The position numbers were made by a program, and so were the translations under genes. Positions 22,774-34,156 of a stretch of 64,000 nucleotides of DNA are shown piece after piece. This DNA is from Trametopsis cervina. Lineage: Eukaryota; Basidiomycota; Agaricomycetes; Polyporales; Irpicaceae. Position 1 is the first letter of the stretch. Every line of letters starts with the position of its first letter. The notes beneath the pieces were generated by a model. It did no database searches. It saw nothing but the letters and a program-made list of their open reading frames with translations, and was not told the origin of the DNA. The DNA lies in contig MU278373.1 of NCBI GenBank assembly GCA_022385755.1, positions 300,369 through 364,368 of the forward strand, read 5' to 3'.

Positions 22774-23410
22774 TGTTTTGGCTCCTGCTCTTGTTCTTGT
22801 CAGCACGGGCGACGGTGAGCTCTGACGAAGTGAACTCACTCAGGTATGCAATCCTCTGGGACAAGTTGGATGATGGTACGCAGGTTCGCCGTGCCCGTTG
22901 TATTTATAGCTTGGGCGTGGGAGGGAGGTGGAAATGGATGATCAAGATGTCGTGCGCATGTGCTGAGGTCGCAGGACGGAGTCGAATAAGAGGTATGGAA
23001 TGCGTTCTGCCTGAGTGTACCAGACTGTCATCTTCTCCATCAGACATCCCGCGACACCTGACGCTCCTTCGCCGACTTAAATTGGAACATGCTGTGCTGG
23101 AACGTCACTGTATGCTGTGCTCGTTGTGTCATGAGAATTTAGACATGGTTCCCGTGCGTACACATATAGATGATGAGAGAATCTGAAGAGGACGGTGAAG
23201 GTTTGTTGAACTTCATTTCGATGATGTTACAGTAAGTAATTACATAATTACGGTAAGTCTTACAGTACTAAGATAAGATTAAGATGAATACGCACGCAAA
23301 CCACGACCGTACAGAACTCAGCAACATTCACTGCGAACACATCGGCGGGGGCTAGGTGGTGCAAAGGCGGACGAGCGGAGGTGGTTCCCTAGACAGAACC
23401 GAGACCACTA
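22774..23410. other. Promoter region and spacer
   Basis: It holds the TATA box of the GPI-anchored gene and, further along, AT-rich sequence with repeated TTACAGTA/TTACATAA words near 23228-23275 before the 3' end of the BTB gene. No gene is supported. Confidence 0.4.
22901..22908 (-). promoter_or_regulatory. TATA box of the GPI-anchored protein gene
   Basis: TATAAATA lies about 128 bases upstream of the ATG at 22773, in GC-rich surroundings. Confidence 0.45.
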
Positions 23411-24482
23411 CTATGCATCCGTCCCAAACCACACGTCCATGTCCCGCCATACCTTCGTCCGCATCTCCTTAGCCCATGCTTGTCTCTCCCCCTTGCAGTG
23501 CATGCAATACTCCCTGCGCGCGCAGTCCGTCTCCATCAGCTCGATTGCATGCAGCGGGTCAAGCAGCGCCTGCTTCATCAACTGCGGCCGCGTCACCAAG
23601 GGCCCCCGTTGGAAGACGGCGATGTCCTGTGCGCGTTCGCCGGGGCAAGAGTACGTGCCACACCTGGCGGGGATCATCGGCGGTTGCTCGAGCAGCGCGA
23701 AGAGCGTGTTCTGCCACTGCTGGCGCGTGCGCATGAGTGCGAGGAGATGCTCGCGCGACAGCTCTGGCTCGGCCTCCACTGGTTCCGGTGCGTCTTTCGG
23801 CGCACCGCACCCAAAGTCTTCGAGGCGCAACAGCTCGTACAGACATCGTTTGCGGATCGCGGGCATGTCGTACTTCTCTGCGAGGACGAGGGCGGCGGCA
23901 GCACCACCACCCGGTGATGAGGGTACAGGCACTGCGAGGTCTTCAAGCTCAGACGACCACCGGGCGGCGACAGCCGCTTTTGCAGATTGGAAGAGCGCAT
24001 CGAAGCCGAGCGCGCTGGACGCCTGCAGGATGGAGGCTGTCTCGGTATAGGTGAGCGAGGTAGAGCCGAGCGCGAGCGCACTGCGGGTGGGCGACGTCAG
24101 CACAGGAGTCAATGATCGTGACGGGTGAGACTCACCTGCCGTCCTCCACGACCCGCAGCAGTAGATTAAAGTCAGTGGCCGACACGCCAACCTTGAGCGT
24201 GTGCAGGGGCACGCCGTCCACCAGGCCGTAGCCAGCCGACCTGTGCTCACTGACTTGGAGCACCTGGGCAAAGTACGACGAGCAGCGCGCAAGCCTGCCC
24301 GCGTACAGTTTATACAACGTACGCTCGAGGCTGATCACGACCGTGCCGTCCTTGTACCAGTACTCCTTGCTACGATTGGCCAACACATCCGCCGTTTTCT
24401 TCTTTTTGTTGCTGCTGGCCGAAGATATCTGGGAGTCGGAGTCTGAGTCTGAGTTATCGCTGTCGGAGCGAGAGCGTTTCAT
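23411..24482 (-). CDS. BTB/POZ domain protein
   Basis: Two exons (intron about 24068-24135). The N-terminus is a basic and acidic Ser-rich stretch (MKRSRSDSDNSDSDSDSQ) with a putative nuclear signal NKKKK. The BTB core follows: DGTVVISLERTLYKLYAGRL and CSSYFAQVL, then LHTLKVGVSATDFNLLLR. The second exon continues with ASILQASSALGFDALFQSA and a helical region with ALVLAEKYDMPAIRKRCLYEL. The end has Cys pairs (CARREYCMHC) and a Trp-rich tail. BTB domains make dimers and often feed cullin-3 ligases; the partner is unknown. A paralog with the same plan lies at 51874-53717. The start at 24482 is the first ATG consistent with that paralog. Confidence 0.8.
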
Positions 24483-24716
24483 GAGGAAGGTGGTGGTCGC
24501 AATGGCACAGACTCCCAGGTTTACCCTTGGACTTTCTCGTCCAGTTGTTATACGGCATGAAGCGCCGGGACAGCGAGACTCGCAAAGCAACTCGAACGAC
24601 AGGGCCGCCACGAATGCGCGTCAAATCTCTCCATTATCAACACAATACACGCAACAAAGTACACGAAAACGCCTACGATACGTCCATCCACCCATAACAC
24701 GACTCGCATCCACACT

Positions 24717-25864
24717 TTACGCCTGGAAAACAAGCGTCTGTACACCCCGCCGTCCTCAGTCAGTTTGCATGCAACACACCACGAGATCCAGTACTCACAA
24801 CCGGAGACGCATTCTCAAACATCTGCTCGAACGCTGGGACGTCGCCTACAAGCGCGAACACGTTTCGGCTGGGGACGTACACGAGCGTGTTCCGCGGGAG
24901 AGCTGTCCACACCCACCCAATGTCAGTACACTAGCTGCATAGTCTTACAAGGACACGAAGACACGCACATCCGTCGGGGTTGATCCACTGCGGCTGCAGA
25001 ACATCGCCGCCACCCGATGCGAAGCTCCATATCGCGCTTTCGCTGGGCTCGGCTTCGCCTGTCGTCCCGCTGAACGAGTTGCCGACCGTCTGCGGCGTCG
25101 CGCGGGGTGCAGCTAGCAAGATGGTCGTCATTTCAAGATATCTCAACATAGGTTTATCCCGATTGAACACGTACTCTGCGAAACACCCCCGATGTACAAG
25201 TAGTTGAACGCGCCGGGACGCAGTTCAGCGTCGTCGCTCGAGAAGCCCTTGATAGCTCCGAGGTACGGGAACGTCTTGAATCCATTCTAGAACGACGCAC
25301 ACCCAACGCAGATCAGCTCGTCAGATTTCGACTCAACCCCGGCAAGAGGCACGTACCGTGGTGAGCAAGTCGAACGGTGCGCCAGAGCAGTCGTCAAGCG
25401 TAACGCTCAGCGCGTTGGCCCTCTCCGCGGTATATGTGTACTCCCCAAACTCGTTTGCCGTGCGCCCGAGGTACCCATCGAGCACAGGTCGCGCCGGATC
25501 AGTCGCAGAGACGTGCACGACGCCCGTGCGCGGCGTACAAGTTCCCGTCGGCGCGGGGTTCGCAGCGGCCGCTACTGCAGAAGGCCCTGCACGAGCACGC
25601 ACTGTGTTCCGATTCGCGATTAGGATCTGGATTAGGAGTGTTAGGTCAGTGGAGGGTAGGTATGGACTCACGGTGCCGTCGGAAGTGAGGCTTGTTGGGC
25701 GGAAGGCCACGCGCCATGCGCTGCCCGTTCGTCAGTGCCATCTCGAGCGGTGTGCCGGTGAGTGCTTTCGTGGGATTGAACGGGGCTGCTGGTGCGGGGT
25801 TGGCGAGGGCGCCGGAGGTGGCAAGGAGGAGCGCGAGGAGGGGCGTCGTGAAGATCATCATCAT
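24717..25864 (-). CDS. Secreted basidiomycete protein of unknown function
   Basis: A secreted protein assembled from about six exons. Exon 1 gives a signal peptide (MIFTTPLLALLLATSGALA), then NPTKALTGTPLEMALTNGQR and MARGLPPNKPHFR, a processing-like stretch common to a large Agaricomycete family. Later exons give GVVHVSATDPARPVLDGYLG and NEFGEYTYT, then FKTFPYLGAIKGFSSDDAEL, FNYLYIGG, GNSFSGTTGEAEPSESAIWS, QPQWINPDG, and NTLVYVPSRNVFALVGDVPA. The final exon is tiny (TLVFQA then stop). Family members are repeatedly predicted as extracellular proteins without assigned activity. Nothing looks broken. Confidence 0.8.
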
Positions 25865-28800
25865 GCTGAGTCGTGAAAGTCGTGAAAGTTATGGTGAGGG
25901 AAGATGGCGGGGTGTGTTGAAGCTTTGCGAGTATGAGGCTGACGGAGGCTGGCAGGCTGGAAAGAACGTGGGTAGGCGTAGGCTGTGGGAGACGAGACGG
26001 GAAGCGAGAGGCGAAGCGGAGACGGGGGTTCAGAAAGTCTGGGAGAGACCAGATGCGCGCTGGGGTTCAACATCGCTGGACTTTATAGTGCAGCGGCGGG
26101 TGTGTCTTCGAAGGCGATCGGGCGCGATCCCGCTCGAATTTGGAGAGTTGCCTTTTTGGGAGTCGGAGCTTGGCTTGAGAGGGTTGGCGTCGTACGGGCA
26201 ACTTGGTACGTGTCTCGGACATGGTTGTGTCTTGGAGTCTGTGATACTCAAACGAATAGCTCATCCTTATAATTTTGTGCAGAGGCAATGGCCCTCTTCT
26301 AGTTATCCGTGTTGCGGGACGCCCTTTTTCGCTGGTCTTTTCCATATATTCCGCGTTCAGTACTGCCTCGCGGAGCCTCAAGAGCGATAATCACCGTGGC
26401 TGGACGACGAAAACGAAGTTCCCACTGCCTCGTGCTTAAACTCGCGCTCAACAACCTGTTTGAAAGTGCAAGGCAAGTCTCACCTCTTGATCAAGTTGAC
26501 GGAAGCTCACGTGTGTACTATTCTACACTGAATTTCTCTAGCTCAACAACACGTGGCTCGGAGAAGACTCACCAAGGAGCGTGGCATCCAGGTGTCGTCG
26601 TGGGAGATATAATGGCTCTGTGAAGCCCAGGCATCAGGGATAGAGGCTGGGAGAGTCCTCATACTGTATGGCTCGAGAGGATGATGATATAGCCTTCTGA
26701 AACTGAAATCCGGTGAGTGTCTTGAATACTGCAAAACTTTTGAGCTTGTGAGGATTGAATCGACAGCTTACTCTGACTCTACCGCACGGATGGCCACGGT
26801 TGCTCGCTTGTCTTGCGAGACAACCCTTTTTTACTGCTTGATGTTGGTCCAGCCGACCTGATTTACGCCTCTCAAGATCTGGTGTCCGAACGCGTGTCTC
26901 GCGCACAAGGCCAATCCAGCGATCGGAGTCTTGAACACGTTCCATTCAGATCGGCTTTTCCTGTCCATTGGCGCAGATGTCGACGATACCTTGTCACGGA
27001 ACCCTAGGTGGATTTCTATTGCGTTGGCTTCCTTGACAGCCTGCTTGATCGGTATTTTCTACGGTGGTCCCACGCACTCTGCAACCAATACCCAAGCAGG
27101 ACTATGAAACGCGGGCAGCAACAGTGGCATGCTATCATTGTGTTACACGGTCCTCAAGAGACATGGCCTAGCGAAACGGGAAGCAGCAAGTGTCTTGAAT
27201 ATAGTGACGGAGGGGATCGAACGGACAGCTCATCGCCCAACATTGCAGTTTTGCGCGTGGACAACCCGGATCCCTCGTCCTCGGGTGACCGTTCGTCTTG
27301 CGAGTGAATCTTCGTTCGCTGCTTTCTCTCAGATGGACGTCTGGGTGAGCGGTATACGGAGCCTCACTAGCAAACCCGACGGTGATCGGATGGAGGTGCC
27401 ACAGCTCCAAGTGAAAGTGGTCCATCCGACCTCAATTTCATCCTCGAGGTCTGCTGTTCAACATCCGACACAAACGCATGGCTCAGGCGCAGGCTAGTCC
27501 AGCAACGGAGTGGTCAGAAAATCAAGTACGTTCCATTCTGCACAGCCATTGTGGCGCGCCTCCGTTTTCCTGCCCAACGATACCGAGGCTCGACAATGCC
27601 TTATACGCATATCGCGGTGCGTTCAATATTCTGCTGGATTACGTTCTTCACCAACCCGATCGCCGGCGTGCTTGATCCCTGCATACGCTCTGTAATGAAA
27701 ACCGGGGACAATTCACCGCGCAGGATGAGGTTCAAGCGAGGTATCGTTGCTACCTACAGCTCGGGGCACCAATAGCAGGGTAGAGGCTAGGGACCTCACA
27801 TATCGCTATTAGGTCATCCGAAGATGGCTAGCCATATAGCTTTCTAAGGTGTGGAGAGCCTGCCCGAACGAAATGGAGTTGATTGTGATTGGTTGGCCCT
27901 GCAGCCAAAGGTATGCCCCCATCTCTGATTGTGCATGCTGATTCAACTGTAGATCAGACAGGCACACGGGTATGAATCCCCTGACCATTGTCCTCATTAT
28001 TGAATGCTCATCATTGCGTCGCTTATGGCGTGTACATAACCAAAGCCGGTGCTGACCGTTCGTACACAAAAGGTACGTACGACGTCGGGCACTGACTCAA
28101 ACGTATCCCACAGTGCCGAGCCTGACCGTCCGCAGACTCGAGTACGAGGAGTCATCGTCGTCCTCACACATTGACGGGTTTACGGCATTGCTATCACATT
28201 CGTGAGAACGGCGCGGTGGATCTGCCAGTGCTGACGCGTTCGTCCGGCGTACCGTTTGTCTCGAAGGTATCGTCGGTCGACTTTCGCGCTGGAGTGCATC
28301 TTGCTTACGCTTGGGGCCAGCCGCGTCTTCGTGGATGACTTGTCGCGGCTATCGCGGAGTGCACATCAAAGCACAGACAGCACCGATTGTGACTCCCCGC
28401 TTTCCTGTTAGCGATTCAATGACGTGGATTGCGACATTCTCTCCGGTTTTCGGACGGTCGGTGCGTACCTCCGCCAGCAAACTTCAGTGCAGCGACGCTA
28501 TCGGGGCTGATCCTCCTTATTGAGGCCTCTCTTCCAAACGTCTAGATGAAGGGCCACTGCAAATTTGCTCCGCAGACGCGGTACGAAGTCGCGGATATAA
28601 CCAGAGGGCGAATGCAAGAAAGACGCCACGCGATGAACATCAACGATGTAAGCAATGTCCATCCCGCGGAACTGATGCTCAAGATAGGCCAGGCGATTGT
28701 GATATGTCCAAAGTGCCTGATAGACCCTCGACGGACCTGGCCCAGCATGCTAGTGACATAACCTTGTTCCAATGTGAACGATAGCATTCTCAGTGCACTC

Positions 28801-28891
28801 ACTCACATCCTGGAACTACCTCCGGTTCGACGCAAGAGTTATTCCAGCCGCCGACGCTTCTTCCGCTGATCGCACGTTCGTATTTGCAAGG

Positions 28892-28926
28892 CTCGGGTTC
28901 GTGAGCGCTCGCTCACGAAACCCGAG
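28892..28926. repeat. Inverted repeat (hairpin)
   Basis: Two arms, CTCGGGTTCGTGAGCG at 28892-28907 and CGCTCACGAAACCCGAG at 28910-28926, are reverse complements except for one extra base, with a 2-base loop. It lies in non-coding sequence. Confidence 0.7.
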
Positions 28927-31289
28927 GAGGCAGACGTTGTGCGAGCAGAACTGACACTACGTCGAACATTCGCAGTCACAGTGAATAACCTCGAACAAAC
29001 ACCTGAGAACGCCCGCGGTGTCCAGACCAAGACCCACAAGCAAGCCGAGTGGCTGAGATACAGCTCTGTGATATAGGTGTCAGGGCCCTTGAACGATCGC
29101 CGCTTTTCGCGCGAGAGTCGGTCTCAGCTCTCAAACGAACAAAAACAAACGAGTGCGTCCGGGCGTGGGGTCCTTGCTGAAGATGTCTCTGATAGTTCCC
29201 AGTCTGCACTACAAAATCAGTCGGCGGACTTGGAAGATGAACGACGATGCTGCGTGCCGTGCTTCTAAGAAGAGCTCTGGATTACGATACACGTTCGCCT
29301 CGGCCGACCGACTCCCAAATGTTCGTGGTTCGTACCCTTGGAACTTGATGGCAAATTAGGATAATTGCGTTTGAAGGGTACCACAGTACACGTAAGACGA
29401 GTTGTCCAATCAACCCATCCGGCATGGTATTCCTCTCAGTATAGGCTATGCTCACCAGTGTAGCGGGAAGGGCTGATTACATGAATCGAATATCACACTG
29501 AACTTATGGTGGGAACTCGCACAGGCTCCCGACGTCAGTTCAGAGTAGATCTCTCAGCGAAGATGTATCATCGAACTGTTGGTAGCATCTAAGTGGTTAT
29601 TTACTTGACAATGTCACCGCCGAACGTTTGAGGTCGCGTTTGCATCTAATACAAGCTGATGCCGCTGAGAGCATAGCGTGTTGGCCAGTGGCTAGAGCAG
29701 ATTTGTGCGAAAATATTCAAATTCAGAGCGGGTCTATCCCACATGCTGTGACAAGGAACCGCAAACGCCCAACCTTCATGACGGCTCCCACTCTCACTTG
29801 GCACCCACAGTACAGTAATCCGAGCCTTTCGCAAACCCGTCAATCGTCGGGTTTCACACCACGGCCATCGCTCCTGACACATACGCGGCTCTGCTCTGGC
29901 ATCGCTTACCGATCTGCAACTGTGAGCTTCGCGGCGCGGCGTCCTGATACCGCACAAGAGGAAGCTCGCCGGCGGGCGCATCCCTCAAGAGAGCTTTTCG
30001 TTTGCGATGTGCTCGACTACAGGTGAAAGAAAGCTTGCCGTTATTACCCATCTTTTGCCAGTGGTCAACGAGCAACAAGAGCGACCGCTCGGAGACGGTT
30101 TGATCGCTGGGGCAGTCAATAAGACTACAGCAAGACTACATGTAAACGATGCTATGTACCGTCCTGTTGGAAGATCAGGCAGTGTCCCATAGCCTCCAAA
30201 GTGTACAGGAATGTGGGGCTTCGTCAGCGCACGCACCGCTCCAGTATACAGTACCAAAGTGGTCTCCGTTCCCCTCCGAGATACGTGGTAGATGGCTGTC
30301 GCCGAAATTAGAGTAAGGTTGTCGCTGCCAATCAGCAGCGGTTCCCCGCCATTCCATCAGGTACCGTTACTATTCTCAGTGTTCACTTCGTATTGATATG
30401 AATGTCCAGTTCTATCTCCGTGTGCCGAATGCCACCTCAGCGACCCAAGCTCTACCTCAAAGGCAGTTCAGTACCCCACATATTCAGCGGCACTCTAGCG
30501 AGAGAGTCAGAAAATCCTCCATATATCAATACTGCGCCATCATTCGATTCGATGTGCGGGCGTCGTAGGCGGGCGGAAGCTAGTCACGGGCGGACCGAGC
30601 GCGTTTGTCCAGATCTTCCATGTTTTACTCGCACGAACGCACGAATGCATCTATCACCAGGACTACAATCGCTTATGGAGGCGTTATATGGCAGTCCCGA
30701 CTGGTCGGGTTGTTGGCGCTGCCAGCGTCAGCCTCTTGGGAAACAACACTGTTAAAGACCTTCTTCAAGGCCGGTACCGCAACCTATGAAGATCGGGATG
30801 TCGTACGGCAATTACACACAGCAGTTCCGGTCTTTCGCATGATTGATGAGTTCCAGATAGTACCGTATTCTGGGTGCAGGAACAGGATTCTGTCAACGCT
30901 ATGGAATAGACGCAAAGGGCGACATTCGAAATCTCACACGCCAGTACGGCTCTCTCCTTAAGGCGGTTCCCCGCCCTCTCCACAGGCTTATTTTCTCTCC
31001 GAACGCTCACCACGCGCACGCTTTGACCGACTCATCCTCGTCATATCATTTACGGTGTGGCTTCACCGCTACTTACGGGGTTCCAGTGGCCGTCCGGACT
31101 TCTCTCTGCCATAAGCCCATAAGCGAGGAGACAACGCCGAACTCAAGCTGCGGTATCGACGGCCTGACAGATTGTCTCGAGTCGCTGTGCAAGTACCGGC
31201 ACATCGTGAGTGCGACTTCCACCTGCGCATTTGAAACTGGCCAATTGGGCAACTGTTGTTTACTTCAAGTAGGCGAGCGTTCCAAAAGT

Positions 31290-31296
31290 TATAAAA
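31290..31296 (+). promoter_or_regulatory. TATA box of the DyP peroxidase
   Basis: TATAAAA lies 66-72 bases upstream of the ATG at 31362, followed by a pyrimidine-rich leader. The spacing is normal for a strongly expressed secreted enzyme. Confidence 0.6.
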
Positions 31297-31361
31297 GCTT
31301 GCGTTGGACTGCGAAAACAGAACCAGCATCGTCTACTTCTCTCACTTCTATCTTCGCCACA

Positions 31362-33153
31362 ATGCACTTCACCAGACTCCTGGTCGTATCTGCATCTTTC
31401 CTACCATTTGTTCCCTCTGCCTTCGGTACTACCTTACCGGTGAGAGCAGATGTGGTAAAGAGGGCGACCCGCACGCAGCCTCTCCTGAAGGGTATGTTGT
31501 CATTTTCTCTTTCTTTTGTTTCAACCTCTCACGATCGCGTCCAGCCTTCCCTGGTCAGGACCCGCTCCCCTCGTTGCAGTCAGTCTCAAGTGCGAACGCA
31601 ACGAATGGCACATTCCTGCCTCTGGATAACATCCAAGGAGATATACTGTAGGTTTAGAATATGGATGCTGCTCTACATCCCGGCTGACTCAGCCTGCATA
31701 GCGTCGGCATGAAGAAGCAGAAGGAGAACTTTGTCTTCTTCCAGATCAACAATGCTGCCGCATTCAAGACCGCTTTGAAGACTTATGTCCCGGGGACAAT
31801 CACGTCGGCCGCGACTCTGATCGCTCAGGCTACTGCGCAGCCTCTCGCATTCGTTAACCTGGCGTTCTCGCAGTCCGGATTGTCCGCTCTCGGCATCACA
31901 GACAATCTTGGGGACGCGCTGTTCTCAGCTGGACAGTTCGCAGATGCACCAACCCTAGGAGATGATACTACGACATGGGAATCTGCGTTCAAGGGCACAG
32001 GTATTCACGGTGTCTTCCTCATTGGCAGTGACCAGGATTCCTTTATCACTACCTTCCAAAACAATATCACCACTCAGTTCGGTTCTTCCCTGACGGTATT
32101 GGACACCATACAGGCTGCGGCCAGGCCAGGCGACCAAGCTGGACACGAGCGTAAGCGATATCATTGTAGCTGTATCGTACCTCGCTCATTGTCAAGACAG
32201 ACTTCGGATACTTGGATGGTATCTCTAACCCCGCTGTCTCCGGTTTCCAAGATTCCCCGCTCCCAGGCCAAACTGTAGTCGACGCTGGTATCATCTTGAC
32301 AGGACGTACTGGTGACTCCGGCGTGCGTCCTTCGTGGGCCCTGGATGGCTCGTTCATGGCATTCCGTAAACTCCACCAACTGGTCCCTGAGTTCAGGAAG
32401 TGGACCCTGGACAATGCTATCCAGAACACGGCCGGCAACCTCACTGTTCAAGAGGGTGCAGATTTCCTCGGTGCACGGATGTTTGGTCGTTGGAAGAGCG
32501 GTGCCCCTATCGATCTCACCCCGCAGGTTGATGATCCAGCCCTTGGCGCTGATCCTCAGCGCAACAACAACTTCGACTTCTCCCACCCCGGCTCTTCGCT
32601 CAGCACTGACGAAAGCTTCTGCCCTTTCGCTGCTCACATCCGCAAGACGAACCCTCGTGCTGATCTTGGAGATACGAACACGGTCAACCACGCTATTCGT
32701 TCATCAACGCCATATGGCCCGGAAGTGACTGATGCTGAGTCTTCGTCGAACACTACCACCGTCGATCGTGGCCTCGCTTTCGGTAAGTTTTGTCACTGAA
32801 GTAGCATGTGAGAGTATACTGACACGTAGATTGTCTAGTCGAGTATCAGTCCAGCATTGGGAACGGATTCCGATTCCAGCAAGTAAACTGGGTCAACAAC
32901 CCTGGGTAAGCTTTTGTCAACAGACAGGCTAATAGCACACTTACTCAACTTGTCACACAGATTCCCATTCGGCAAGACGCCTACTCCGGGCATTGACACC
33001 GTCATTGGCCAGGCTACGCCTCGCACGGCGAATGGTCTCGACCCTAACGATGTGACGAAGAGCCTCACCCCGCCCCAGTTCATCATCGCGAACGGTGGCG
33101 AATACTTCTTCGTTCCCTCCATTTCGGCTCTCACTACAGTGATTGCTGCCTGA
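31362..33153 (+). CDS. Dye-decolorizing peroxidase (DyP), secreted
   Basis: Heme peroxidase that oxidises dyes and lignin-like aromatics with hydrogen peroxide, outside the cell. Exons 31362-31492, 31545-31647, 31702-32150, 32201-32782, 32839-32905 and 32961-33153 join in phase. Exon 1 holds the signal peptide (MHFTRLLVVSASFLPFVPSA) and a propeptide ending near KRAT. NIQGDIL and KENFVFFQIN open the first ferredoxin-like half. The hallmark GxxDG appears as FGYLDGISNP, across the 32150/32201 junction. The likely distal Arg lies in FMAFRKLHQLVPEF, and the proximal heme His in CPFAAHIRKTNPR. The end reads IIANGGEYFFVPS. Length and order match fungal DyPs and all key residues are kept. It stands alone after the 5.5-kb gene-poor tract. 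Confidence 0.95.
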
Positions 33154-34156
33154 GACAAAGTCGGACATGGTACTTACGGGTGTCGTGATGTATCTATGAA
33201 TTTATCTAATACGGACAATGGACACTTTTCGGCGTATGTTTTAGATTACACGTCGTGCTACCTTTTCACTGGTGGGAATCTAAACTACTGAGGTGAATAT
33301 TCACTACGAGGGGTTTGTTAATATGCCGATACAATGACTATTTACGGTAGAGATATATGAGGATTGTCTTTACTTGTCTTCCCTTTTTTTCCTCTCTTAC
33401 CCGCACAGTCTTTCGCACTGCATGGTTCGGGGCGGACTGAATTGTATCCTTGCCGTCACTTCCTAAAGTGGAACAGGAGCCGTCGGAGTTCCAAGCCACG
33501 CATGGGTTGCCTTCACACTTGTTCCCGGATGTATGTCGGTAGCGCACACGTACTATGTGATATGGCCGTTCACCCGGATTTCGGAACATATGTGAGCCAT
33601 ATGCATGGTACGTTTTGCAAGTTTCCGTCCGCTGCGGAGGTCCTCAGAATAACATATGTCAACGTTCTACCCGTGGGCATAGGTTTAGATTCGGGATTTC
33701 CGCAGTGTTGAGCGGATCTATATCTATAAGGTAAAGAAGTTAGCTCTTAGGTGTTCGATGAGCACTGACCTAAGCCTTGATAAAAAAGCAGATAGGTAAG
33801 TAGGATGCCATACTTCAGAGATCGCGAATAACCTATGTCTTGTTAGATAGTATGGCTCAGTGACAAAATTGAGAAGCAAATGATCACTCAGGATGGTAGG
33901 CAATACAATTTTTGATGACCTTACCCGACTACTGGGCAGCGTTGCTGTTGAAAGGGACCACTGGACTGGACGTCGGAAACAGTTCTCGTTCCCACTAATA
34001 TCATTAGCTAACAATACAGACAGTTGCATACAGTGACACCTCATTTGACCATGCAAGCATGCTCTTCTCGCACTATGGATATAGCTAATAGCTAGCGCTA
34101 CACTGAGGCATTGGTAACATATTCACAACAATAACAATTTGACGCCTGGATGTACC
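33154..34156. other. Spacer between DyP and BRF1
   Basis: About 1 kb of AT-rich DNA at the convergent 3' ends of the DyP and BRF1 genes. No gene is supported. Confidence 0.45.

Larger units (their letters stand above)
25865..31361. other. Gene-poor tract of 5.5 kb
   Basis: No exon chain, domain, long terminal repeat or reverse transcriptase motif could be recognised here on either strand. Open frames are short (mostly under 125 codons) and overlap in all frames without splice structure. The tract includes the upstream region of the secreted-protein gene (TATA-like TATAAAG at 26081-26087, minus) and, at its right end, the DyP promoter. A compact hairpin is at 28892-28926. It may be decayed mobile DNA or an eroded gene cluster, but this could not be shown. 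Confidence 0.5.

Noticed and set aside
25692..26390. Plus-strand frame of 232 codons
   Set aside because: It is opposite the first exon and promoter of the secreted-protein gene, whose signal peptide and family pattern are clear.
25865..31361. Intact retrotransposon or DNA transposon
   Set aside because: No terminal repeats, no polymerase, integrase or transposase motif could be read on either strand.
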